Shown in pieces: positions 10,773-20,015 of a DNA stretch of 64,000 bases; position 1 is the first letter of the stretch; each line of letters begins with the position of its first letter. The notes beneath the pieces were generated by a model. The model did not search any database and was not told the origin of the DNA. It saw nothing but the letters and a program-made list of their open reading frames with translations. Origin of the DNA: Actinomycetospora lutea (lineage in GTDB: Bacteria; Actinomycetota; Actinomycetes; Mycobacteriales; Pseudonocardiaceae); contig NZ_JAQZAL010000019.1 of assembly GCF_028737205.1 (NCBI RefSeq), positions 62,001 through 126,000 of the forward strand, written 5' to 3'. A program made the position numbers and the translations under genes.

Positions 10773-12788
10773 CTACAGCGTGCGGGCGGGCTCGGCGGGC
10801 GCGCCGGTGAACGGGTGGCCGAGCAGCCGGACGAAGGCGCGCTGGTAGTCGTCGGCCATCGCGGCGACGGTGTAGTGCGAGAGCGCGCGGTCGCGGCCGG
10901 CGGCGCCCAGCGCGGCGGTGCCGGCCGGGTCGTCGATCACGGCGCGCAGGGCCTCGGTCCAGCGCTCGCGGGTCAGGGGGTCGACCATCACGCCGGCGCG
11001 CCCCCCGTCGAGCATCTCGGGCACCGCGCCCGACACCGACGCCATCACCGGGACCCCACGCATCATCGCCTCGACCATGACCAGCGGGAACGCCTCGAAC
11101 CCGCTGGGCACACAGAGGACGTCGATCTGGCCGAAGGCCTCGTCGGGGCCGAACGCGCGGCCGCGCCAGCGAACCTTCCCGGCCAGGTGCGGGGGTGTGC
11201 GCGCCTCGAGGTCAGCGCGGTCGGGGCCCTCGCCGAAGATGTCGAGGGTCCAGTCGCCCGGGCGGTCCAGGGCGTCGAGGGCGTCGGCGAGCAGCAGCGG
11301 GTTCTTGTACTCCACGATCCGCGTGACCATGCCGAACCGGACCGGGCCGCCCTCCGTGGCGGGCGCGTAGGAGCGCTCGGCCGCGGCGGGGATGCCGTTC
11401 GGGGCGATCATCACGGTGTCGGTGAGCGGTTGGAACCGGGTGAGGTCGTCGTGGTGCTGGCGCGCGAGCACGAGCAGCGCGTCCGCGGCGCGCAGCGCCC
11501 GGGCCTGGCGGTCGGTGTAGGTGGGCCCCCCGAGCTCGGCCGGGTCGTGGCTCGCGGGCATCCACAGACGCCGCTCGCCGTGCAGGCGGCCCTGCGCGCG
11601 CCAGCCGAGGGCGAAGCCGATCTCGGTGTTGGTCACGCCGCTCACGAGGATCGCCTCGTCGGTGGGCACGTCGACCAGCGGCTGCCAGAACGGCTGGAGC
11701 AGCAGCCGCACGCGGGGGTCGAGCTCCGCGGTGTAGGGGCCGAGCTTCTGCAGCGCCACGACCGTGACGGGGTGGCCGCGCTCGAGGAGCTCGTTGGCGA
11801 GCATCACCCGCTGGCGCTCGGCGCCGCCCAGTTCGAGGCCGTTGGAGATGACGACGACCGCCGGCCGGTCGCCCGCCCGGGCCGCCGCGGCGGTGCGCTC
11901 CCGGCGCCGTCGGGCCCGGGAGACGGGCTGCACGCGGTCGAGCAGCGACGCTCCCGCGGCGAACAGGGCGCCGCGGCCGGCGTTGTTGCGGATGCCGAGC
12001 CCCATCGTGCGGGCGGCGCGGCGCAGGTCGTCGGGACGCCGGACGGTGCGCTCGTCGGCGGGCACGTCGACGCCGGCCGTGTCCTCGGTGTCGTCGGGCG
12101 CCTCCCACCGGGCCTGCGGTTCGGGGTCGTCGACGAGGCGCAGCGTCCACCCGGCGGCGAGCGCGGCGCGCTGCCAGGCCGCCTCCTCGCCGCCGTCGAA
12201 GAAGCGCTCGTCGAAGCGCCCGACGGCGTCGTAGGCGTCGCGCGAGACCAACAGGCAGCGGCGCAGCAGGTGCCCGTCGACGCGGTCGGGCGCGGTCGCG
12301 TAGAGCTCGCTGACCCGGCGCCCGCGCAGCGAGTCCGACCAGCCGGCGACGTCGACGAGACCGCGCACGATGCTCTGCGGGCGACGCGCCATGTCCCAGG
12401 GCCGGCCCTCGCGGTGGGCGTCGAGGACGGTGGGCGAGACCGCGGCGACGCCGGCCTCGGCCAGCACCTCGCGGGCGCGGGCCAGCGGGCCCAGCAGCTC
12501 GACGGCGGGGTCCAGGAGCAGCGCGTCGTGCTCGGGCACCTGCGCCATGAGGCGGTTGGTGGCGGTCACCGGCCCGAGGTCGGCGTCCCAGAAGGTCCAC
12601 GTGACGTCGGGGCGGCGCGCGGCGACCTCGCGGATCGCCGGGGTGGCGGCGTCCCGGTTGTCCCAGACGTGCACCCGGGCGTCGGGCAGCCACTTGTCGA
12701 CGGCGCCGAGGGCCCGGTCGAGCAGCTCCGCGCGAGCCGGGGAGATGATCAGCACGGCGAGCCCTCGCCGCTCCGTGGTGCCTGCCAC
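10773..12788 (-). CDS. Two-domain glycosyltransferase: GT2-like N-terminus fused to GT4 C-terminus
   Basis: A 671-residue fusion. Residues about 8-215 look like a GT2 domain (LAVLIISPARAELLDRALG, FWDADLGPVTATNRLMAQ, GRFDERFFDGGEEAAWQRA). After a basic linker, residues about 270-660 are a GT4 domain (VVISNGLELGGAERQRVMLA, IAPNGIPAAAERS, GMVTRIVEYKNPLLLADAL, PSGFEAFPLVMVEAMMRGVP). The protein could add two successive sugars or be one active plus one binding domain. The start is GTG 12788, eight bases after AGGAGG; a GTG six bases earlier is too close to that site. In the GT2 part the catalytic base region is FFDGGEEAAW rather than a plain ED, so N-domain activity is uncertain. Confidence 0.82.
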   Translation of the reverse strand: MAGTTERRGLAVLIISPARAELLDRALGAVDKWLPDARVHVWDNRDAATPAIREVAARRPDVTWTFWDADLGPVTATNRLMAQVPEHDALLLDPAVELLGPLARAREVLAEAGVAAVSPTVLDAHREGRPWDMARRPQSIVRGLVDVAGWSDSLRGRRVSELYATAPDRVDGHLLRRCLLVSRDAYDAVGRFDERFFDGGEEAAWQRAALAAGWTLRLVDDPEPQARWEAPDDTEDTAGVDVPADERTVRRPDDLRRAARTMGLGIRNNAGRGALFAAGASLLDRVQPVSRARRRRERTAAAARAGDRPAVVVISNGLELGGAERQRVMLANELLERGHPVTVVALQKLGPYTAELDPRVRLLLQPFWQPLVDVPTDEAILVSGVTNTEIGFALGWRAQGRLHGERRLWMPASHDPAELGGPTYTDRQARALRAADALLVLARQHHDDLTRFQPLTDTVMIAPNGIPAAAERSYAPATEGGPVRFGMVTRIVEYKNPLLLADALDALDRPGDWTLDIFGEGPDRADLEARTPPHLAGKVRWRGRAFGPDEAFGQIDVLCVPSGFEAFPLVMVEAMMRGVPVMASVSGAVPEMLDGGRAGVMVDPLTRERWTEALRAVIDDPAGTAALGAAGRDRALSHYTVAAMADDYQRAFVRLLGHPFTGAPAEPARTL

Positions 12789-12877
12789 CCGCACGTCCTC
12801 CTGCGCATTCGGGGCCGCGTCGATCGTGGCACGACGCGACGAGCGCCCCGATCGGGGCACTCCCGTCACCCCCCGCG

Positions 12878-13966
12878 TCACAGACGACGGGCCATGGAGA
12901 CGAGCCACTCGCCGTCGAGGTGGCTCATCAACGATTTGGTGGAGCCCAGCAGCGCCAGCGCCGTCGAGTCCTCCGACGCGACCAGCGCCCGTGCCGAGCG
13001 GCGCACGACCACGCCCGGCCGCGACAGGACACCGGAGAGCCTCGGCTCGAGCCGGCCCTGGACGACCGCGGCGCCGTCGTCGAAGGCCTGGCGGAACAGG
13101 TGGTCGACCACCGGCTCCGGGTCGCTGCCGGTGGCGCACAGCTGCAGCACCTGCGCGACCCCGTGCTCGGGCAGGACGTAGACGAACCAGCCGAGCACCC
13201 GGCCGTTCGCCGCCCGCACGAGCCGGGCGACCGGGCGCCCAATCCGGGGCACGGCGGCGACCTCGTCGAGCGCCCACGACAGGAACGCCTCGTCATAGTC
13301 CGGGTAGAGCCGCAGCCGTCGCCCGATGCTGCTCATCTGCTCGAGCAGCCCCTCGATCGTCAGCGGCTCGCGGGTGCCCGCGGGCTCGCCCGGCTCGGCC
13401 GCGAGCCGTCGGACCCGCGGGGCGAGCGCGTCGATCGGGCGGGCCACGCCGCGAGCGACGCGGCGCACCAACCCCTCCCGCTCCTGCAGGTCCATGAGGG
13501 CGCCGACGGCCCGGCCGGGACGCAGGATGCGGTACCAGCCGACCGAGGCGTGCACGAGCTCCTGGCCGCCGAGCTCGCGCCACATCTTCAACGAGTCGTC
13601 GTTGGAGCGGTCGGCGAGTGTGAGGTCCTGCGGGCCCGCCATGAGCCGGCGCAGCAGCAGGGCGCCGACGCCCCTCGTGCGCCAGTCCGGGTCGACGACG
13701 AGGTTGCTGCTCACCGCGAGCCGGGCGGGGCGCCCGTCGACGCGGAGGCGCCGCGTGCTCGCGCCGATGAACCCGATGATCGACCCCTCGGCGGTCTCGT
13801 GGACCAGGGACGGGATGTCCGGGTCGGCCCAAGGATCGTCGAGCAAGGTGCGCTCGAAGTACCGGGCGATCTGGGCCCGGCTGCTGGTGCCGGTGCCCAT
13901 GACCTGGTCGAAGAGCGCGGCGACGTCGTCGAGGTCTCGCCGCTCGAGGGGCCGGATGCCGCTCAC
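12878..13966 (-). CDS. GNAT-family acetyltransferase
   Basis: A 362-residue protein with a GNAT acyl-CoA domain in the first 150 residues: the start IRPLERRDLDDVAALFDQV, then GFIGASTRRLRVDG, VVDPDWRTRGVGALLLRRLM (the R/Q-x-x-G-x-G/A acetyl-CoA loop) and a second half (230-362) that looks like another degenerate GNAT fold (GRVLGWFVYVLP). It may O- or N-acetylate a sugar precursor or a glycan. GTG 13966 is chosen because it overlaps the upstream stop as GTGA and has GGGAG seven bases before it. It sits between two glycosyltransferase genes in the operon. Confidence 0.72.
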   Translation of the reverse strand: MSGIRPLERRDLDDVAALFDQVMGTGTSSRAQIARYFERTLLDDPWADPDIPSLVHETAEGSIIGFIGASTRRLRVDGRPARLAVSSNLVVDPDWRTRGVGALLLRRLMAGPQDLTLADRSNDDSLKMWRELGGQELVHASVGWYRILRPGRAVGALMDLQEREGLVRRVARGVARPIDALAPRVRRLAAEPGEPAGTREPLTIEGLLEQMSSIGRRLRLYPDYDEAFLSWALDEVAAVPRIGRPVARLVRAANGRVLGWFVYVLPEHGVAQVLQLCATGSDPEPVVDHLFRQAFDDGAAVVQGRLEPRLSGVLSRPGVVVRRSARALVASEDSTALALLGSTKSLMSHLDGEWLVSMARRL

Positions 13967-15054
13967 GCCCGCACTCCCGCGACGTCGCGCCACAGGTCGG
14001 CCAGCCGTGCCGCCCAGGCGTCAGCGGCGAAGCCGCGGACGTCCTCGCGGGCGCGGGCGCCGATCTCGTGGCGGCCCGCGTCGTCGACGAGGAGCTTGCC
14101 CAGCGCCGCGGCGAGGGCGTCGGGGTCGGCGACCGGCACCAGCACGCCGTTCTCTCCGTCGCGGATCAGCGCCGGCAGGCCGCCGACCGGGGTGACGACG
14201 GGCGTGACGCCCCACGCCATCGCCTCGAGCACCGACATCGGCAGCCCCTCGGCGTGGCTGGGCAGCAGCAGGACCTGCGCGCGGGCCAGCAGGGCGTCGC
14301 GCGCGGCGGCGTCCAGGTAGCCGGACACCTCGATGACGTCGCCGACGCCGGTGTCGCGGACAGCGGCCCGCAGCGGCGCCGGGTCCTCGTGGCCGGCCGC
14401 GACGACGCGCAGCCGCTCGCGGGCCTCGGCGGGGAGCAGGTCCACCGCCCGGACGAGGTCGAACACGCCCTTCTTCTCCCGCAGCGCGCCGAGGAAGGCA
14501 GCGACGACCGGGCCGTCGTCGGTGCGCTCGGGCACCGACGCCGGCCACTCGACGGGGTTGGTCATCATGACCATCCGCCCGGCCGGGACGCCGAGGCGCT
14601 GCGCGTACCCGTCGCGGACGGTCGCGTTGAGCACGATCACGCGGTCGGCCACGAGCAGCCGGCGCACGAGCGCTTGCGCGGGCCGGGGCAGGCCGTCGTA
14701 CCAGTCGAGGAAGAGCCCGGCGTGGGCGTGCACCACGGTGGCGGCGCCGCGCAGCCTGCCCACAGTGAGGATGACGCCCTTGCGCAGGACACTGGCCTTC
14801 TTCGACAGGTTGACGTGCACGACGTCGATCCGCCGCGTCATCAGCGTGCGCACCGCCCCACCGACACCGGCGAGGGTCGCGCGCAGGCGCGTGGCCACGC
14901 CGCCCTCGGTGTAGGTCGCGACGACGTGCAGCTCCACGTCGTCGGGGACCCACCGCTCGAGCAGGCGCTGGACGCTGGCCATCCCGCCCTGGGTGCGGGC
15001 GGACGGGCCGGCGACGAGGACCTGCAGGCGCCGTGGGGTGCGGGGGGCGGTCAT
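13963..15054 (-). CDS. GT4 family glycosyltransferase
   Basis: A 363-residue GT-B enzyme. N-terminal motif VLVAGPSARTQGGMASVQRLL, a central HVNLSKKASVLRKG, the acceptor-side VHAHAGLFLDWY, and in the donor half FLGALREKKGVFDLVRAV and LLLPSHAEGLPMSVLEAMAW with the GT4 EGLPMSVLEA signature. A role in repeat-unit assembly is likely. The ATG at 15054 overlaps the previous stop (ATGA) and its own stop overlaps the acetyltransferase start, so the genes are translationally coupled in series. Confidence 0.87.
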   Translation of the reverse strand: MTAPRTPRRLQVLVAGPSARTQGGMASVQRLLERWVPDDVELHVVATYTEGGVATRLRATLAGVGGAVRTLMTRRIDVVHVNLSKKASVLRKGVILTVGRLRGAATVVHAHAGLFLDWYDGLPRPAQALVRRLLVADRVIVLNATVRDGYAQRLGVPAGRMVMMTNPVEWPASVPERTDDGPVVAAFLGALREKKGVFDLVRAVDLLPAEARERLRVVAAGHEDPAPLRAAVRDTGVGDVIEVSGYLDAAARDALLARAQVLLLPSHAEGLPMSVLEAMAWGVTPVVTPVGGLPALIRDGENGVLVPVADPDALAAALGKLLVDDAGRHEIGARAREDVRGFAADAWAARLADLWRDVAGVRA

Positions 15055-16247
15055 CGCGTCCGGGGTCGGTGGGCCAGGTCGTAGGCCGCGACGAGGGCCT
15101 GCTCGGACTGCTTCCACGACAGCGGGCCGGTGACCCGGTCGCGGCCGATCTCGCCCATCCGCCGCCGGCGCTCAGGGTCGTCGAGCAGCTCCGAGATCAG
15201 CGCGGCGAACTCGGTCTCGTCGTTGTCGCGCGCGTACACGGCAGCCTCGTCGGCCGAGACCCGCGACTCGCGCAGGTCGAACGACACGACCGGGATGCCC
15301 ATCGCCATGTACTCCACGATCTTGTTCATCGTGGACAGGTCGTTGAGCGGGTTGCGCGGGTCGGGCGCGAGGCCCACCGACGCCGCCGAGAGGTACCGCA
15401 GGATGTCCGGGGTGTGCGTCCAGCCGGTGAAGGTGGTGCAGTCGGACAGCCCCAGCGCATCGGCCAGCGCCCTGACGTCGTCGAGGGCGTCGCCATCGCC
15501 CATGAACACCGCGTGCCAGTCGTCGCGGTGCTCCGCGCGCAGGTGGGCCAGCGCGCGCACCGCGTAGTCGACGCCGTCCTGCGGGCCCATCACGCCGAGG
15601 TAGGCGAGCAGGTGCTTCTTGCCCTGGCGCAGCGCCGGCTCGACGGGGACCTCGTGGAAGCGCTCGCCCGCGGGGGCGCTGCGCACGGTGAACGTGCGCT
15701 CCGGACGGACCCGTCCGCGCCGCACCGCGAGCTGCCGGTAGCTCTCGTTCGTGGAGACGACGACGTCGGCGGTGCGGTAGGTGAGGAACTCGACGAGCCG
15801 CATCGCCCAGTAGAGGGCGTCGCGCTTCGGGCGGAAGCGCGAGAGATAGAGCTCGGGGATCAGGTCGTGCTGGTCGAACACGACGCGGGTGCCACCGAGC
15901 CGCAGCACCAACGCGATGACGAACAACAGGTCCGGCGGATTGCACAGGTGCACGATGTCGATCGGCCCGCGGCGCCGGACGTGCCGCAGCGCCCGGTAGG
16001 TGCGCCAGAGCGCCTGGCCGTACTCACGGACGTAGCCCGCAGGACCGCCGGAAGCGGCGTCCAGCGGGTAGCGCTGGATGTGGACCCCGTCGATGACGGC
16101 CTCGGGCTCGGTGTCGCGCTCGTCGCCGCGGGGGCAGATGACCTCGACGTCCCAGCCGTGGTCGCGCAGGGTCATGCACTCTTGCCACACCCGTCGGTCG
16201 GCCGGGACCGAGAGGTTCTCGACCAGGATCAGGGCCCTACCCGTCAC
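15051..16247 (-). CDS. GT4 family glycosyltransferase, first gene of the operon
   Basis: A 398-residue GT-B enzyme of the WcaI/fucosyltransferase-like GT4 group: ALILVENLSVPADRRVWQEC at the N-terminus, IVHLCNPPDLLFVIAL, FDQHDLIPELYL, then LAYLGVMGPQDGVDYAVRA and NPLNDLSTMNKIVEYMAMG in the donor half. This NKIVEYMAMG motif is typical for the family. GTG 16247 has GAGGAG four bases upstream; an in-frame ATG at 16301 would add 18 low-complexity residues. It reads away from the deacetylase gene at 16501 and heads the minus-strand operon. Confidence 0.85.
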   Translation of the reverse strand: MTGRALILVENLSVPADRRVWQECMTLRDHGWDVEVICPRGDERDTEPEAVIDGVHIQRYPLDAASGGPAGYVREYGQALWRTYRALRHVRRRGPIDIVHLCNPPDLLFVIALVLRLGGTRVVFDQHDLIPELYLSRFRPKRDALYWAMRLVEFLTYRTADVVVSTNESYRQLAVRRGRVRPERTFTVRSAPAGERFHEVPVEPALRQGKKHLLAYLGVMGPQDGVDYAVRALAHLRAEHRDDWHAVFMGDGDALDDVRALADALGLSDCTTFTGWTHTPDILRYLSAASVGLAPDPRNPLNDLSTMNKIVEYMAMGIPVVSFDLRESRVSADEAAVYARDNDETEFAALISELLDDPERRRRMGEIGRDRVTGPLSWKQSEQALVAAYDLAHRPRTR

Positions 16248-16464
16248 GGCGCTCCTCTCCGTGGTTTCCCCCGACAGGCCCCCGCCGGACGTCGTGCTCA
16301 CCGAGCTCCATCACCTGGTCCTCACAGTCGTCAGGGGCCACCGACGGGCATCGGCAGGGTCGCTTTCCGAAGCTATCAGCGCCCGGAAAGGCCGCTTCGG
16401 GCCGCTCCCTACCCCTCTCCCAGGACGTTCGGGGCCCCTCCACGTTGCCCCTGCGGGGGGCTCC

Positions 16465-16492
16465 GGGAACGTGACGGCGGCCCGCCTACGAT
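16465..16492 (+). promoter_or_regulatory. Candidate leaderless promoter of the deacetylase gene
   Basis: GGGAAC (16465-16470), 16 bases, then TACGAT (16487-16492), followed eight bases later by the ATG at 16501 with no Shine-Dalgarno sequence. The spacing puts the transcript start at or next to the start codon. The GGGAAC box resembles ECF-type -35 elements, so sigma choice is open. Confidence 0.5.
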
Positions 16493-16500
16493 CCGCGGGT

Positions 16501-17472
16501 ATGAGCCGTCGGCTGCTCGTCCTGGGTTGGCACAACATCGACCCGACGCCGTACGCGCCGGCCCCGCCGGGCAGCGGGCGCGAGGGATTCGCCCGGCAAC
16601 TCGCGCTGCTGGACCGGATCGCCACGGTGGTCCCGTTGGGCGAGGCCGTCGACACCCTCGCCGCGGGCGGATCGCTGCCGCCGAGGGCGGTCGCGCTGAC
16701 CTTCGACGACGGCTACGCCGACTGGCTCGAGGCGGCGGTCCCCGCGCTCGACCGCCAGGGCGTGCACGGGACGTTCTTCCTGGTCTCGGACATCCTGTCC
16801 CGCCGTGTCGGCGCCTGGTGGGAGGACCTCGCCGAGGCCTTCGACCGCGCCGAGGTGCCCCACCTCGAGTGGGCCGGGCGCATCCACGACCTGTCGACGC
16901 CGCAGGCTCGACACGCCACCCAGGAGGCGCTGAAGGGTGAGCTCAAGCTCGTCGACCGGGTCACCCGCGTCGCCGCCGTCGATGCCATCGCGGGGCGGAT
17001 CGCGCCCTCGGCGCCGGCCTCCCCCTCGCTCTTCCTCGACTGGGACGGCGCCCGCGCGCTGGCCGCCTCCGGGCACGGGATCGGCTCCCACACGGTGACC
17101 CACCCGATCCTCGCCCGCGAGGAGGTCGCGACCCAGGAGGCCGAGCTCAGCGAGTCCCGCCGGGCTCTCGAGGACGGGCTCGGACAGGCCGTCGACCTGC
17201 TCGCCTACCCCAACGGCAACAAGGGTGACTACGACGAGCGGACCATGGAGCTCGCCGAGCGGGCGGGCTACCGCGCCGCCATCACCACCCGGGCGGGGCT
17301 CGCGGGCCCCGACGCCTCGCCGTACGCGATGCGTCGCGTCCTCGTCACGCCGCACACCGATCTCGGCGAGCTCGTCGGGAAGGTCGGGCGCAAGTCGTCG
17401 AAGCTCGCTGGCGCGGTCGTGCGCCGCGGCGCCCGGCTGGCCTCGTCGGTCGCGGACCGGGCGCGGCGGTAG
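16501..17472 (+). CDS. Polysaccharide deacetylase (NodB/CE4 family)
   Basis: A 323-residue protein with the NodB fold: motif 1 TFDDGYADW (catalytic and metal Asp 69-70), motif 2 GSHTVTHP giving metal ligands His197 and His201, and later LLAYPNGNKGDYDERT. It should remove N-acetyl (or other acyl) groups from an amino-sugar polysaccharide or precursor with a divalent metal. No clear signal peptide is seen, so it may act in the cytosol or leave by another route. The ATG has no ribosome site and follows a -10-like TACGAT closely, so a leaderless mRNA is likely. It converges on galE with only three bases between stop codons. Confidence 0.85.
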   Translation: MSRRLLVLGWHNIDPTPYAPAPPGSGREGFARQLALLDRIATVVPLGEAVDTLAAGGSLPPRAVALTFDDGYADWLEAAVPALDRQGVHGTFFLVSDILSRRVGAWWEDLAEAFDRAEVPHLEWAGRIHDLSTPQARHATQEALKGELKLVDRVTRVAAVDAIAGRIAPSAPASPSLFLDWDGARALAASGHGIGSHTVTHPILAREEVATQEAELSESRRALEDGLGQAVDLLAYPNGNKGDYDERTMELAERAGYRAAITTRAGLAGPDASPYAMRRVLVTPHTDLGELVGKVGRKSSKLAGAVVRRGARLASSVADRARR

Positions 17473-17475
17473 GGC

Positions 17476-18450
17476 TCAGCCGGCCGGCACCGTCCGGGCC
17501 GCCCACGCCGAGGCGACGATGTCGTCGAGGTCGTGGCGGGCGCGCCAGCCGAGCCGGTCGGCGATCCGGGAGACGTCGGCGACGACCGACGCCGGGTCGC
17601 CCGGGCGCCGCGCCGCGATCACCGGGTCGACGCGGCTGCCGGCGATCCGCGCGACGGTGGCCATCACCTCGAGCACCGAGAAGCCCCGTCCGACGCCGAC
17701 GTTGAGCGTCTCGGCACCCGGGGCGTCGAGCAGCGCGGTGGCGGCGACGTGGGCGTCGGCGAGGTCGTCGACGTGGACGAAGTCGCGCACGCAGCTGCCG
17801 TCGGGGGTGTCGTAGTCGGTGCCGAACACGGTCGGCGGGCTCCCGTGCGCGACGGCGTCGAGGGCGATCGGCACGAGGTTGGCCTGGCCGCGGTCGGCGA
17901 GCCGCGCGTCGCGGGCGCCGGCGACGTTGAAGTAGCGCAGGGCGACGTAGCGCAGGCCGGTGGCGCGGTGGACGTCGGCGAGCAGCCACTCGCCGGCGAG
18001 CTTGGTGGTGCCGTAGGGGTTCACCGGCTCGCACGGGTCGTCCTCGCCGACCGCGCTGCCGGCCGTCGCCCCGTAGACCGCGGCGCTCGACGAGTAGACG
18101 AACCGCCCCACCCCGGCCCGGTCGCAGGCGGCGAGCACGCTGCGCAGGCCCTCGACGTTCTCGCGCCAGTAGTACAGCGGCCGCGCCACCGACTCGGGCA
18201 CGCTCTTGCGGGCCGCGAAGTGCATGACGCCGTCGAGCCCGTGGTCGGTCAGCGCGGCGGCGACCGCGTCCTCGTCGAGCACGCTCGCGCGCACGAGCGG
18301 GACGTCCTCGTCGACGCGCTCGGCGAGCCCCGTGGAGAGGTCGTCGAGCACCACCACGGCGTCGCCGCGGGCCCGCAGCGCCCGCACCGTGTGCGCGCCG
18401 ATGTACCCGGCCCCGCCGGTGACGAGCCAGCGTCCCCCCGCCGTCGTCAC
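17476..18450 (-). CDS. galE: UDP-glucose 4-epimerase
   Basis: A 324-residue extended short-chain dehydrogenase. It interconverts UDP-glucose and UDP-galactose using bound NAD. Visible are the Rossmann motif GGAGYIG at 12-18, the YSSSAAVYG region with the catalytic Ser near 122, Y146-x3-K150 in NPYGTTK, and DGSCVRDFVHVDDLADAH, a GalE signature. The GTG start overlaps the aminotransferase stop by four bases (GTGA), so both are co-translated. It probably supplies UDP-galactose for the surface polysaccharide made by the neighbouring operon. Confidence 0.92.
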   Translation of the reverse strand: MTTAGGRWLVTGGAGYIGAHTVRALRARGDAVVVLDDLSTGLAERVDEDVPLVRASVLDEDAVAAALTDHGLDGVMHFAARKSVPESVARPLYYWRENVEGLRSVLAACDRAGVGRFVYSSSAAVYGATAGSAVGEDDPCEPVNPYGTTKLAGEWLLADVHRATGLRYVALRYFNVAGARDARLADRGQANLVPIALDAVAHGSPPTVFGTDYDTPDGSCVRDFVHVDDLADAHVAATALLDAPGAETLNVGVGRGFSVLEVMATVARIAGSRVDPVIAARRPGDPASVVADVSRIADRLGWRARHDLDDIVASAWAARTVPAG

Positions 18451-19808
18451 GTCAGGCGCCTCGGTGCCGCCGAGGCCCGCAGGGCCGGCGCGACCGGACG
18501 GCCCTCGAGCACCGCCTCGGGCCCGTCGGAGAGCGCCTTCTCGTAGGCGGGCAGCGCGCCCGCGACCGCGGCGACGGTCTGCTCGACGTCGGCGTCGGTG
18601 TGCGCCGCGGAGATGACGAACGACTGCCCGAGCACGCCGCGGCGCAGGAGCTCGCCGAGGAACACCGTGCGCATCGGCTGCGACGGACGTCCCTCGGCGT
18701 CGCGCGTGCGGAAGACGAGGCACGCCGGGTGCCCGACGACGTCGACGAACTCGGTGAGCCCGGCGGCGGCGACGACCTCGTTGCACGCCTCGGCGAGCTT
18801 GGTGCCCTGGCGGCGCATCGTGGCGACCGGGTCCTCGCGGCGGTAGGCCTCGACGACCGCGCGGAACGCGGTGAGGCCCACGGTCTCGGGGCCGTGGGTG
18901 GTGGAGAGCAGGAAGACGCGGTCGGCGTCGGTGCGCAGCCCGCCGAGCTCCATCAGCTCCCGGCGGCCCGCGAGCGCCGAGACCGGGAAGCCGTTGCCCA
19001 TCGCCTTGCCCCAGGTCGACAGGTCCGGCGTGACGCCGTAGACCGCCTGCGCGCCGTGCGCCGACCAGCGGAACCCGGTGATCATCTCGTCGAACACCAG
19101 CACCGCGCCCTGCGCCGTGCACAGCTCGCGCACGCCCTCGAGGAAGCCGGGGGCCGGGTCGTGCAGCGCCGTCGCCGCCTCCATGAACACCGCGGCGATG
19201 CGGCCCGGGTGCGCGTCGAAGAGGGCGCGCAGGGAGGCGAGGTCGTTGTAGACGAAGCCGACGGTGCCCACGCGGGTGGTCGCGGGGATGCCGGCGTTCA
19301 TCGGGGTGTTGCCGATGAACCAGTCGTCGGTGGAGAAGAAGGGCTGGTCGGCGACGGCGACCATGTCCCGCCCGGTGGCCGCGCGCGCGAGCTTGAGGGC
19401 GGCGGTGGTCGCGTCGGAGCCGTTCTTCGCGAACTTCACCATGTCGGCGCCGGAGACCAGGCCGAGGAAGTCCTCGGCGGCGTCCACCTCGAGGCGGCTC
19501 GGGCGGGAGAAGTTCAGCCCGCGGTCGAGGACCTCGCGGACCGCGGCGGTCACCGGCTCGTAGCCGTGCCCGAGCGTGACCGAGCGCAGGCCCATGCCGT
19601 ACTCGACGAACTCGTTGCCGTCGACGTCCCACACCCGCGCCCCGCGGCCGTGCTCGATGACCGGCGTCATCGTCTCGGGGTACTGGTCGGAACCGCGCGC
19701 GTAGGTGTGCGCGCCGCCCGGCACGAGATCGTGCAGCCGGGCCTGGAGGCGGGCGGACTCGCTGAAGTCCGGCTGGGTGCGCGACGACGACGGGGACACG
19801 GACGTCAT
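18447..19808 (-). CDS. Class III aminotransferase of the glutamate-1-semialdehyde aminomutase type
   Basis: A 453-residue PLP enzyme. It shows VPGGAHTYARGSDQYPE at the N-terminus, NGSDATTAALKLARAAT for phosphate binding, VFDEMITGFRWS with the PLP-stacking Asp, and the Schiff-base lysine in DLSTWGKAMGNGFPVSAL. It resembles HemL, but HemL homologues also occur in surface-polysaccharide loci where they aminate or isomerise sugar-like or side-chain substrates. Coupling with galE favours such a role over tetrapyrrole synthesis; this is inference. GAGG lies a few bases before the ATG at 19808. Confidence 0.8.
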   Translation of the reverse strand: MTSVSPSSSRTQPDFSESARLQARLHDLVPGGAHTYARGSDQYPETMTPVIEHGRGARVWDVDGNEFVEYGMGLRSVTLGHGYEPVTAAVREVLDRGLNFSRPSRLEVDAAEDFLGLVSGADMVKFAKNGSDATTAALKLARAATGRDMVAVADQPFFSTDDWFIGNTPMNAGIPATTRVGTVGFVYNDLASLRALFDAHPGRIAAVFMEAATALHDPAPGFLEGVRELCTAQGAVLVFDEMITGFRWSAHGAQAVYGVTPDLSTWGKAMGNGFPVSALAGRRELMELGGLRTDADRVFLLSTTHGPETVGLTAFRAVVEAYRREDPVATMRRQGTKLAEACNEVVAAAGLTEFVDVVGHPACLVFRTRDAEGRPSQPMRTVFLGELLRRGVLGQSFVISAAHTDADVEQTVAAVAGALPAYEKALSDGPEAVLEGRPVAPALRASAAPRRLT

Positions 19809-20015
19809 GGGCCTCAGCTTCCCTGGTCCACGGGTGACGGTGGTGTCCAGGGTGACGAAGCCGTTGCTCCGCGCGGGAGCACCGTCCCCCCGGACAGGGT
19901 GTGTCGCCATCCTCCGCTCCGCGGGGTCACGAGCGGGCACCGGCCCGCCACCCCGACGGCCGAGCGCCCGTCCCCCGGTCCAGAACGGGCATCTCCGACG
20001 TCCACACTGGTCCGC

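Noticed and set aside
12789-13277. Upstream in-frame extension of the GT2-GT4 fusion
   Set aside because: It would run through the acetyltransferase gene in another frame and ignores the AGGAGG site placed for GTG 12788.
18447-19808. Calling the aminotransferase HemL (tetrapyrrole synthesis)
   Set aside because: It is coupled to galE within a polysaccharide locus and no other heme genes are near; the family alone does not decide the substrate.
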